Assembly: GCA_002492465.1 (NCBI GenBank)
Contig: DKYT01000064.1
Coordinates: forward strand, 3,206-67,205
Direction: 5' to 3'
DNA from: Lachnospiraceae bacterium UBA7093
Lineage (GTDB): Bacteria; Bacillota; Clostridia; Lachnospirales; Lachnospiraceae
Length of the DNA: 64,000 bases
Every line of letters begins with the position of its first letter. The stretch's first letter is position 1. Of the stretch, positions 26,323 through 34,042 are shown piece after piece. The notes beneath the pieces were generated by a model, which saw nothing but the letters and a program-made list of their open reading frames with translations, had not been told where the DNA came from and did not search any database. A program made the translations under genes and the position numbers.

Positions 26323-28236
26323 ATGCCGGTTATCAATTTACTTGGGCAAAGCACAATCGATCAGATCGCTGCCGGGGAGGTGGTGGAACGCCCTTTAAAC
26401 GTGGTGAAAGAGCTTACGGAAAACGCCATAGATGCAGGGGCGACGGCAATCACGGTGGAGATCAAGGAGGGAGGTATCTCCCTGGTGAGAGTGACGGATA
26501 ATGGGTGCGGCATTGAGAAAGAACAGATCAGGAAAGCTTTTTTACGCCATGCCACCAGCAAGATCTCGTCTATTGAAGATTTGCATTGTGTGGAAAGCCT
26601 GGGTTTTAGAGGAGAGGCGCTTTCCAGCATTGCGGCGGTGGCGCAGGTGGAGGTCATTACAAAGACAAAGGAAGAACTGACGGGATCGCGTTTCCAGATT
26701 GCCGGAGGCGGGGAAGAATCCCTGGAGGAGATCGGTGCGCCTGTGGGAACGACTTTTTTCATCCGCAATCTGTTTTATAATACGCCTGTGCGGAAAAAAT
26801 TTTTGAAACATCCCCAGACAGAGGGAAGCTATGTGGCGGATATGATGGAACATCTTGCCCTGTCTCATCCCCATATCTCCATTAAATTTCTGCAAAACGG
26901 GCAGATCCGCTTCCACACATCAGGAAACGGAAATCTGAAAGAGATCATTTACCGTATCTATGGCAGAGATATAGCGGATGGAATTGTGCCCTTCCAACTG
27001 GAGGGAGAGGGATTTTCTGTGGAGGGATTTTTAGGCAGACCGGAGTTGAACCGTGCCAGCAGAAATTTTGAGACCTGCTTTGTGAACGGAAGGTACGTGA
27101 AAAACGATGTGATTTCCAGAGCGATGGAGGAAGGTTACAGAACTTACCTTATGCAGCACAAATTTCCTTTTTTTGTACTGCATTTTACAATGGATCCCGA
27201 TACCATTGACGTAAATGTCCATCCTGCCAAAATGGAAATACGGCTGATTCATGGAAAGGAGCTGTATGAGCAGCTTTCCAAAGCCGTTCAAAACTGTCTG
27301 CAGGAAATAGAACTGATACCTCAGGTGCGTCTCAGCGAAGAACGAGAAGAGAAACAGCCGGTTCAAAATACACCTGAACCCTTTGAAGTAAAACGGACCC
27401 AGATGTTAAGGGAGGCGCAGGAGGCGTATTCCCTTTCCCAGACGGAGGCTCCCCGGACGGAAGCCCCCAGGGAACCTAAAGTACAGGATTTCCTGCAAAA
27501 AATAACGCAAAATAAGATTATTGGCAGCGAAAATGCAGGCAATATATACGCAGATGAAAGAATTCATGCAAACGTCATCAAAGCGGCGGAACACATTCTG
27601 GTGGAAAAGCCCACTCAGATGAACATGTTTGAAGAGAAGTTCCTGACAAAAGAGGCAAAAGAGGACCATCGTATCCTGGGGCAGATTTTTGACACCTACT
27701 GGCTGGTTGCTTTTCAGGATAAGCTGTTTATCGTCGATCAGCATGCCGCCCACGAAAAAGTAAAATATGAGCGGCTTGTGAAAGAACTTGAGGCAAAGCA
27801 GGTTTCCTCACAGCTTTTAAATCCTCCTGTGATTATTACCCTATCGGCGAGGGAGGAAGAGCTGCTGAAACAATACCGTCCTTTTTTTGAACGGCTGGGG
27901 TTTGAGATGGAGGATTTCGGAAGCGGATCTGTGGCGCTGAGAAGCATGCCCGTTGATTTATACGGCTGCAATGAAAAAGAATTTTTTCAGGATATTCTGG
28001 ACGAGCTGACCGAAAACGAGGCAAAGGAAAAACCGGAGGTGGTTTTACACAAGCTTGCCTCTATGGCGTGCAAATCGGCTGTAAAAGGGAATCATCAGTT
28101 GGATCAAAGAGAGGCGGAGGTATTGTTGGAGGAACTGCTTGCCCTTGAAAATCCATATCACTGTCCTCATGGACGTCCTACCATTATATCCATGAGTAAA
28201 TATGAGATTGAAAAGAAATTCAAGCGGGTTACCTAG
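26323..28236 (+). CDS. mutL: DNA mismatch repair protein MutL, endonuclease type
   Basis: 637 residues. N-terminal GHKL ATPase with EVVERPLNVVKELTENAIDAGA, DNGCGI and GFRGEALSSI; variable proline/glutamate-rich linker (about 330-430); C-terminal dimer domain with the endonuclease motif DQHAAHEKVKYE (Asp472) and the zinc-site motif CPHGRPT near the end. The organism therefore uses a nicking MutL, without MutH. The start is ATG 26323 behind GAGAGGAG. Confidence 0.96.
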   Translation: MPVINLLGQSTIDQIAAGEVVERPLNVVKELTENAIDAGATAITVEIKEGGISLVRVTDNGCGIEKEQIRKAFLRHATSKISSIEDLHCVESLGFRGEALSSIAAVAQVEVITKTKEELTGSRFQIAGGGEESLEEIGAPVGTTFFIRNLFYNTPVRKKFLKHPQTEGSYVADMMEHLALSHPHISIKFLQNGQIRFHTSGNGNLKEIIYRIYGRDIADGIVPFQLEGEGFSVEGFLGRPELNRASRNFETCFVNGRYVKNDVISRAMEEGYRTYLMQHKFPFFVLHFTMDPDTIDVNVHPAKMEIRLIHGKELYEQLSKAVQNCLQEIELIPQVRLSEEREEKQPVQNTPEPFEVKRTQMLREAQEAYSLSQTEAPRTEAPREPKVQDFLQKITQNKIIGSENAGNIYADERIHANVIKAAEHILVEKPTQMNMFEEKFLTKEAKEDHRILGQIFDTYWLVAFQDKLFIVDQHAAHEKVKYERLVKELEAKQVSSQLLNPPVIITLSAREEELLKQYRPFFERLGFEMEDFGSGSVALRSMPVDLYGCNEKEFFQDILDELTENEAKEKPEVVLHKLASMACKSAVKGNHQLDQREAEVLLEELLALENPYHCPHGRPTIISMSKYEIEKKFKRVT

Positions 28237-28251
28237 CGGGAGAGACGCAAT

Positions 28252-29193
28252 ATGCAATCAAAAAGAAAGCTTCTGATCCTCACCGGTCCTACAGCGGTGG
28301 GAAAAACTTCATTATCTATCGATCTTGCCAAAAGCATAGGAGGAGAGATTATTTCGGCGGATTCCATGCAGGTTTATAAGTACATGGACATAGGCTCCGC
28401 CAAAATCACGCCGGAGGAAATGGAGGGCATTCCTCACCATTTGATCGATGTTTTAGAGCCTCGTCAGGAATTTAATGTATTCCGTTTTCAGGAAATGGCA
28501 AAGGAGGCAATAGAGAAAATTTATTGCCGGGGGCATGTCCCCATTGTAGTGGGAGGAACCGGGTTTTATATTCAGGCGCTTTTATATGATATTGATTTCG
28601 CAAAACAGGAGGATCATGCGGCGCTTCGCCAAAGATTGGAAGAAACGGCACGGGAAAAAGGCGGCGAATTTCTCCACGATTGGCTGAAAAAGGTAGATCC
28701 TGCTTCGGCGGCAGCAATTCATCCCAATAACTGTAAACGAGTCATCAGGGCATTAGAATTTTATGAGCTGAACGGCGCTCCTATTTCCCAACATAACCGG
28801 GAGCAGCGCCAAAAGGAAGCCGCCTATTGCCACCGTTACTTTGTATTAAACGAAGACAGAGAGACGCTTTACCAGAAAATTGACCGGCGGGTGGAAAAAA
28901 TGATGGAAAAAGGGCTGGTGGACGAGGTGAAGAAACTCAAGGAAATGGGATATGAAAGGAGTCTGGTGTCCATGCAGGGGCTGGGATACAAAGAAATCCT
29001 TGCCTATCTGGATGGCGAATGTACGCTGGAGGAAGCAGTCTTTTCCATCAAACGGGATACCCGGCACTTTGCCAAAAGACAGCTCACATGGTTTCGCCGG
29101 GAACGGGATGTAATTTGGATTGCTAAAAAGGATTTTGCATATGATCCTAATAAAATATTAAATTATATGATAGAAGAATTTGATAAGATGTAA
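28252..29193 (+). CDS. miaA: tRNA dimethylallyltransferase
   Basis: 313 residues. P-loop LTGPTAVGKTSLS, the ISADSMQVYKYMDIGSAK block (substrate Asp), DVLEPRQEFNV, VGGTGFYIQALL, and the tRNA-binding RDTRHFAKRQLTWFRR. It transfers dimethylallyl to A37 of tRNAs, making the substrate for MiaB upstream. It lies 15 bp after mutL, an operon arrangement common in Firmicutes. Confidence 0.96.
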   Translation: MQSKRKLLILTGPTAVGKTSLSIDLAKSIGGEIISADSMQVYKYMDIGSAKITPEEMEGIPHHLIDVLEPRQEFNVFRFQEMAKEAIEKIYCRGHVPIVVGGTGFYIQALLYDIDFAKQEDHAALRQRLEETAREKGGEFLHDWLKKVDPASAAAIHPNNCKRVIRALEFYELNGAPISQHNREQRQKEAAYCHRYFVLNEDRETLYQKIDRRVEKMMEKGLVDEVKKLKEMGYERSLVSMQGLGYKEILAYLDGECTLEEAVFSIKRDTRHFAKRQLTWFRRERDVIWIAKKDFAYDPNKILNYMIEEFDKM

Positions 29194-29214
29194 TAGAAAT
29201 AAAAGGAGCAGAAC

Positions 29215-30546
29215 ATGAGTTGTTGGGATATGGAGATACAGGGGGGAACTATGCCCGCCATGTATCAGGAGATGGGAATCAGCGAGAGGGTTTACCAATA
29301 TGGAGAATTGATATGGCGTTCCCTGAAGGACAGATGGGAGGAGATTGACAGACTTTCAGAGTATAATCAGCTGAAGGTAATCCAGGCGATGCAGAAAAAC
29401 AGAGTCAGCGAGGCGTGTCTTCTGGGAACCACCGGCTATGGCTATAACGATCTGGGCAGGGAGACGTTGGAGCGCGTGTATGCAGATGTATTCCACACAG
29501 AGGACGCGCTGGTGCGTCCTCAGATCACCTGCGGAACCCACGCCCTTGCCCTTGCCCTTATGAGCAATCTCAGACCTGGCGATGAGCTTCTTTCTCCTGT
29601 GGGAAAACCTTACGATACGCTGGAGGAGGTGATCGGTATCCGCCCCTCTAAAGGCTCCCTGAGGGAGTATGGCATCAGCTACCGGCAGGTGGACCTGCTC
29701 CCGGAGGGCGGTTTTGATTACGAAGGCATCCGCCATGCCATAAACCATAAGACCAGGCTGGTTACCATCCAGCGTTCCAAGGGGTATCAGACCAGACCCA
29801 CCTTATCGGTCAAAAGGATCGGGGAACTGATCGCCTTCATAAAGGGAATAAAGCCGGATGTAATTTGTATGGTGGACAACTGTTATGGGGAGTTTACGGA
29901 ACCTCTGGAGCCTTCCGACGCAGGGGCGGATCTGGTGGTGGGGTCGCTGATCAAAAATCCCGGAGGCGGGCTTGCGCCTATCGGCGGTTACCTTGCAGGT
30001 ACAAAAGAATGTATTGAAAACGCCGCATACCGACTCACATCGCCGGGGCTTGGAAAGGAGGTAGGCGCCTCCTTAAACGCCCTTGGCGCGTTCTACCAGG
30101 GGCTGTTTCTTGCCCCTTCGGTCACTACAAACGCATTAAAATCGGCGATATTTGCCGCCAATCTCTATGAAAAGCTGGGATTTTCCGTCGTGCCTGACAG
30201 CAGGGAAAGCCGGCATGACATTATCCAGGCAGTCACCTTTGGAAGCCCGGAAGGGGTAATCGCCTTTTGCCAGGGAATCCAGCAGGCAGCGCCGGTAGAC
30301 GGCTATGTGACGCCGGAACCCTGGGATATGCCCGGCTACGACAGTCCTGTGATTATGGCGGCGGGGGCGTTCGTTTCAGGTTCCTCCATCGAATTGAGCG
30401 CGGACGGTCCCATTAAGCCCCCCTATGCAGTCTATTTTCAGGGCGGCTTAACCTGGCAGCATGGAAAGCTGGGGATTTTGAAAACATTACAAAATTTAGT
30501 GGAAAAAGAAATTATTATGAAGGATTTTGACAAACGAAACTTATAA
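29215..30546 (+). CDS. PLP-dependent protein of the methionine gamma-lyase/'aluminium resistance' family (YnbB-like)
   Basis: 443 residues. It is a fold-type I PLP enzyme with TCGTHALALALMSNL near residue 105, the Asp-containing VICMVDNCYGEFTEP strand, and the lysine in VVGSLIKNPGGGLAPIGGY (PLP Schiff base). The family is annotated as methionine gamma-lyase-like or aluminium resistance protein; the in vivo substrate is not established. It starts 21 bp after miaA behind AAAAGGAGC, as in many Firmicutes where ynbB follows the miaA/hfq region. Hfq is not present here. Confidence 0.85.
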   Translation: MSCWDMEIQGGTMPAMYQEMGISERVYQYGELIWRSLKDRWEEIDRLSEYNQLKVIQAMQKNRVSEACLLGTTGYGYNDLGRETLERVYADVFHTEDALVRPQITCGTHALALALMSNLRPGDELLSPVGKPYDTLEEVIGIRPSKGSLREYGISYRQVDLLPEGGFDYEGIRHAINHKTRLVTIQRSKGYQTRPTLSVKRIGELIAFIKGIKPDVICMVDNCYGEFTEPLEPSDAGADLVVGSLIKNPGGGLAPIGGYLAGTKECIENAAYRLTSPGLGKEVGASLNALGAFYQGLFLAPSVTTNALKSAIFAANLYEKLGFSVVPDSRESRHDIIQAVTFGSPEGVIAFCQGIQQAAPVDGYVTPEPWDMPGYDSPVIMAAGAFVSGSSIELSADGPIKPPYAVYFQGGLTWQHGKLGILKTLQNLVEKEIIMKDFDKRNL

Positions 30547-30648
30547 AAAATCCATGAAATCAGTATACATAAATTTCCAACTGTGTTAATATAAATGATG
30601 GTTATGGATAAAATTCCATCCATACAAAAGATATATCGGAGGTACGGA

Positions 30649-30885
30649 ATGCGTAAAAATAATTGGGCCTGCTTTTTGCTCATTTTGGCGGGAATTGTCA
30701 TAGGAGGCTTTATTGGGAACCTTTTCCCAAGCACCTGGCTGAATTATGGACAAACCTTTGGACTTTCTTCGCCTATTGTTTTTGATATCGGCATTATGTG
30801 CATCACCTTTGGGCTAACCATTAAGATTACGGTGGCAAGTATCATCGGCATTGCCATCGGCGTGATAATTTATCGGTTTATTTGA
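30649..30885 (+). CDS. DUF4321 small membrane protein
   Basis: 78 residues from ATG 30649 behind GGAGG. It has two or three membrane helices: NNWACFLLILAGIVIGGFIG, then a P-G-L loop with FGLSSPIVFDIG, and a C-terminal helix. This matches the DUF4321 family found in Clostridia, often next to radC/maf/mreB. The function is unknown. In-frame upstream starts (30595-30604) have no ribosome binding site. Confidence 0.75.
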   Translation: MRKNNWACFLLILAGIVIGGFIGNLFPSTWLNYGQTFGLSSPIVFDIGIMCITFGLTIKITVASIIGIAIGVIIYRFI

Positions 30886-30929
30886 CATTTTCTTTTCCAG
30901 GCTGAGAGAAGAGACCGGAAAGGATTCAA

Positions 30930-31616
30930 ATGACACACATATTTTCCAGGACGGAGGAACTTCCCTATGAGAAATTCCTTAAGTTTGGAGCTTCTTCCCT
31001 GACAGAAGCGGAACTTCTTGCAGTTATTTTAAGAACGGGAACCCGGAATTGTTCGGCGGTGGAACTTGCCCGAAGGGTTTTATCCCTGGCAGGCGGAGAG
31101 GGGCGAAAATTGAATTCCCTGCACCATCTGTCCGTGAAGGAGTTGATGGAAATCCCCGGAATCGGAGAGGTAAAGGCAGTTAAGATCAAATGCCTTTCGG
31201 AGCTTGCGGTGCGGATGGCAAGGGAAAAGGCAGCGTTGACCCTTCGTTTTGACGCTCCCGGAACTGTGGCGGATTACTACATGGAAAAAATGCGCCATCA
31301 GGAAAAAGAAGTAATTTTATTGCTGTTATTGGATAATAAATTGAAGTTGATTGAAGAATATATGATATCCCAGGGAACGGTAAACGCATCTTTATTGTCA
31401 AGCCGGGAGGTGTTTATTCACGCCTTGCGGTGCAGGGCATGTTATCTGATGCTTTTACACAACCATCCCAGCGGAGATCCCAGTCCCAGCAGTCAGGACA
31501 TTGAAGTTACACGAAAGATAAAAGAAGCAGGAGAACTGATGGACATACCGCTTGTAGACCATATCGTATTGGGCGACGGCTGTTACATCAGTTTGAAAGA
31601 AGAAGATTTATTATAG
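30930..31616 (+). CDS. radC: RadC/JAB family protein
   Basis: 228 residues: an N-terminal UPF0758 helix-hairpin-helix region (MEIPGIGEVKAVKIK) and a C-terminal JAMM metalloprotease-like domain with HNHPSGDPSPSSQD. The older 'DNA repair' assignment is not well supported by experiments; the JAMM motif is intact. Its position just before mreB is conserved in Firmicutes. Confidence 0.93.
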   Translation: MTHIFSRTEELPYEKFLKFGASSLTEAELLAVILRTGTRNCSAVELARRVLSLAGGEGRKLNSLHHLSVKELMEIPGIGEVKAVKIKCLSELAVRMAREKAALTLRFDAPGTVADYYMEKMRHQEKEVILLLLLDNKLKLIEEYMISQGTVNASLLSSREVFIHALRCRACYLMLLHNHPSGDPSPSSQDIEVTRKIKEAGELMDIPLVDHIVLGDGCYISLKEEDLL

Positions 31617-31631
31617 AAAGGGGTATTTATT

Positions 31632-32642
31632 TTGTCTTACAATGCATTTGGTATCGATTTAGGAACCAGCAACATAAAAATCTACACGCGCGCGGAGGAT
31701 ACGATTCTTGTAGAAAAGAATATGATCGCCATCGAAAAAAAGAACACCTTATTCGCCTATGGAGACTCCGCTTTTGAAATGTATGAGAAAGCGCCGGGGA
31801 ATATTCATATCTCCTATCCTCTTTCCAACGGCGTGATTGCAGACATTAATAATATGGAGCTCTTGGTGAAGTATTTTATCAATGATCTGACCAGAAGCAA
31901 CATTAAACCGGGAGATTATTATATTGCCATCCCTACAGATATTACAGGAGTGGAAAAGAGAGCCTTTTATGAACTGATTCAGGATGCAGGTTTGAAGGCA
32001 AGAAGAATACTGGGTGTGGAGAAGGCGGTGGCTGACGGCCTGGGACTTGACATCGATGTGAAGAATTCTCAAGGCGTATTGATCGTAAACGTAGGCTTCG
32101 ACACTACGGAAATATCCATTCTTTCCCTTGGAGGTATTGTGCTGAGCCGGCTGATTAAAGTGGGCGGACAGAAATTTGACGATGCCATACGTTCCGCGGT
32201 GAGACGGGAATTCAGTCTGATTATCGGCGGAAAAACGGCTGAAAATGTAAAGATGTCCTTAAGAGATCTTGAAAAGGCAGGCAGAGGAGCCGTGGTATAT
32301 GGAAGGGATATTGTGACGGGGCTTCCGGTGGAGCGGGAACTGCCCACAAAGCTCATAGACGAATCTCTCACAGAGCATTTTTATACCATTATCGACAACA
32401 TAAAGGTAATTTTGGAGAGAACGCCCCCGGAGCTTGCGGCTGATATTTACCGCCACGGTATTTATCTTACAGGAGGCGCTTCCCAGGTAAATCATTTTGC
32501 CGAGCTGATCCAGAAAGGAACGGGGCTTAAGGTAAACGTAGCTGAAAATCCCACTACCAGCGTTGCCCTGGGGCTTGCCAAAATCATTAAGGATGATAAC
32601 TATAAATCGGTTGCATACGCAATTGAAGGAATGAGCAAATGA
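31632..32642 (+). CDS. mreB: Rod shape-determining protein MreB-like actin
   Basis: 336 residues with actin-fold motifs: phosphate-1 GIDLGTSNIKIY, VNVGFDTTEISIL, VGGQKFDDAI, and the adenosine site YLTGGASQVNHFAEL. It polymerises under the membrane and guides the elongation machinery encoded next. The start is TTG 31632 after AAAGGGG. It diverges from the textbook MreB (DTTE instead of GGGT-type phosphate-2 loop and shorter than most), so it may be an MreB/Mbl paralogue. mreC begins in the overlap with its stop (ATGA). Confidence 0.85.
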   Translation: MSYNAFGIDLGTSNIKIYTRAEDTILVEKNMIAIEKKNTLFAYGDSAFEMYEKAPGNIHISYPLSNGVIADINNMELLVKYFINDLTRSNIKPGDYYIAIPTDITGVEKRAFYELIQDAGLKARRILGVEKAVADGLGLDIDVKNSQGVLIVNVGFDTTEISILSLGGIVLSRLIKVGGQKFDDAIRSAVRREFSLIIGGKTAENVKMSLRDLEKAGRGAVVYGRDIVTGLPVERELPTKLIDESLTEHFYTIIDNIKVILERTPPELAADIYRHGIYLTGGASQVNHFAELIQKGTGLKVNVAENPTTSVALGLAKIIKDDNYKSVAYAIEGMSK

Positions 32643-33523
32643 GTCCAATTATAAAGAAAAAAGGAGAAAAGTTTACATTACCGGGTAAATATCTCCTTTT
32701 TATTTTAACATTATTATGCACGGGTCTGATCGTGATCACTTTTAATACCAATTTCTTAAGCGCCCCCTTAAGCGCGGTGGGCGGTTCTGTTATTGTACCT
32801 TTGCAGGAAGGGATCAGCAAAGCGGGAAGCTGGCTTTCTACCAGATCGGAGGAGCTGGTGCAAATCCGTTCGCTGATCAGTGAAAACGAAGCCCTGAAGG
32901 CGGAGATCGACGAGCTTACCATGGAAAATATCAGATTGCAGCAGGATCGGTATGAGCTTACCAACTTAAGGGAACTGTATGCCCTTGACGCCCAATATGA
33001 CGAGTACGAAAAAATCGGCGCGCGTATCATTGCCAAGGATTCCGGAAACTGGTTCCACTCCTTTGTGATCAACAAGGGTTCTGACGACGGGTTGGAGATC
33101 GATATGAATGTTATGGCAGGCAGCGGTCTTGTGGGAAGGATCGTGGACGTGGGACCGAACTGGTCCAAGGTCATGTCCATCATCGACGACAATTCCAATA
33201 CCAGCGGAATGGTTCTTTCTACCTCCGACAATTTGATTGTATGCGGAGATCTGGAACTGTATGCAGACGGGCTGATCCGCTTTGAAAAGCTGATCGACAG
33301 TGCAGACCGGGTGGTGGAGGGAGATAAGATTGTTACCTCCAATATCAGCGATAAGTATCTGCCGGGGATTTTGGTGGGATATATTTTCAGTATTAATGTA
33401 GATTCCAACAACCTGACGAAATCAGGACAGATTACGCCGGCGGTGGATTTTGAGCATTTGGAAGAGGTTTTGGTGATCACCCAGATGAAACAGTCTGTGG
33501 GTGATGCTGCAGGAGATTCATAA
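32639..33523 (+). CDS. mreC: Rod shape-determining protein MreC
   Basis: 294 residues. One N-terminal membrane helix (about 20-40), a coiled coil (about 75-115, SENEALKAEIDELTMENIRL), then the two beta-barrel domains with GLVGRIVDVGPNWSKVMSI. It links MreB to penicillin-binding proteins outside. It overlaps mreB by 4 bp and abuts mreD. Confidence 0.93.
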   Translation: MSPIIKKKGEKFTLPGKYLLFILTLLCTGLIVITFNTNFLSAPLSAVGGSVIVPLQEGISKAGSWLSTRSEELVQIRSLISENEALKAEIDELTMENIRLQQDRYELTNLRELYALDAQYDEYEKIGARIIAKDSGNWFHSFVINKGSDDGLEIDMNVMAGSGLVGRIVDVGPNWSKVMSIIDDNSNTSGMVLSTSDNLIVCGDLELYADGLIRFEKLIDSADRVVEGDKIVTSNISDKYLPGILVGYIFSINVDSNNLTKSGQITPAVDFEHLEEVLVITQMKQSVGDAAGDS

Positions 33524-34042
33524 GTGAAACGTTTTTTTGTGACTGTCATTTTGATCATTATATGCTTTGTGTTTCAAACCACTGTTTTCAAGGGGCTTGC
33601 TTTTGGCGGCATTGTGCCGAACCTGCTGATTATTCTGACGGCGTCCTTTGGATTTATGCGGGGAGAGCGGACAGGGGTGATAATTGGGTTCTTCTGTGGC
33701 TTTTTGGGAGACATTTTTTTTGGAAACGTGCTTGGTTTAAACGCTATGATTTACATGTACATAGGATATGCAAACGGTAAATTTAACCGAATCTTTTTCC
33801 CGGAGGATATTAAACTGCCCCTGGGATTGATTCTGGTCAGTGATCTTGCCTATGGCTTTGCGTATTATGTCACGTTGTTTTTGATGCGGATGCGTTTTCA
33901 CATTGGCTACTATTTTTCCCATATTATACTTCCTGAAATGGTTTATACCATATTGATAACTTTGTTTTTATATCCTTTGATTTTGTGGATTAATAAGAAG
34001 TTAGAGGATTCTGAAAAAAGGGGAGCACGAAAGTTTGTTTGA
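33524..34042 (+). CDS. mreD: Rod shape-determining protein MreD
   Basis: 172 residues with five or six membrane helices and the typical F-GFLGDIFFGNVLG motif. GTG start at 33524, directly after the mreC stop. It is part of the elongasome with MreB, MreC, PBP2 and RodA, all encoded in this block. The end overlaps the PBP2 start by 8 bp. Confidence 0.88.
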   Translation: MKRFFVTVILIIICFVFQTTVFKGLAFGGIVPNLLIILTASFGFMRGERTGVIIGFFCGFLGDIFFGNVLGLNAMIYMYIGYANGKFNRIFFPEDIKLPLGLILVSDLAYGFAYYVTLFLMRMRFHIGYYFSHIILPEMVYTILITLFLYPLILWINKKLEDSEKRGARKFV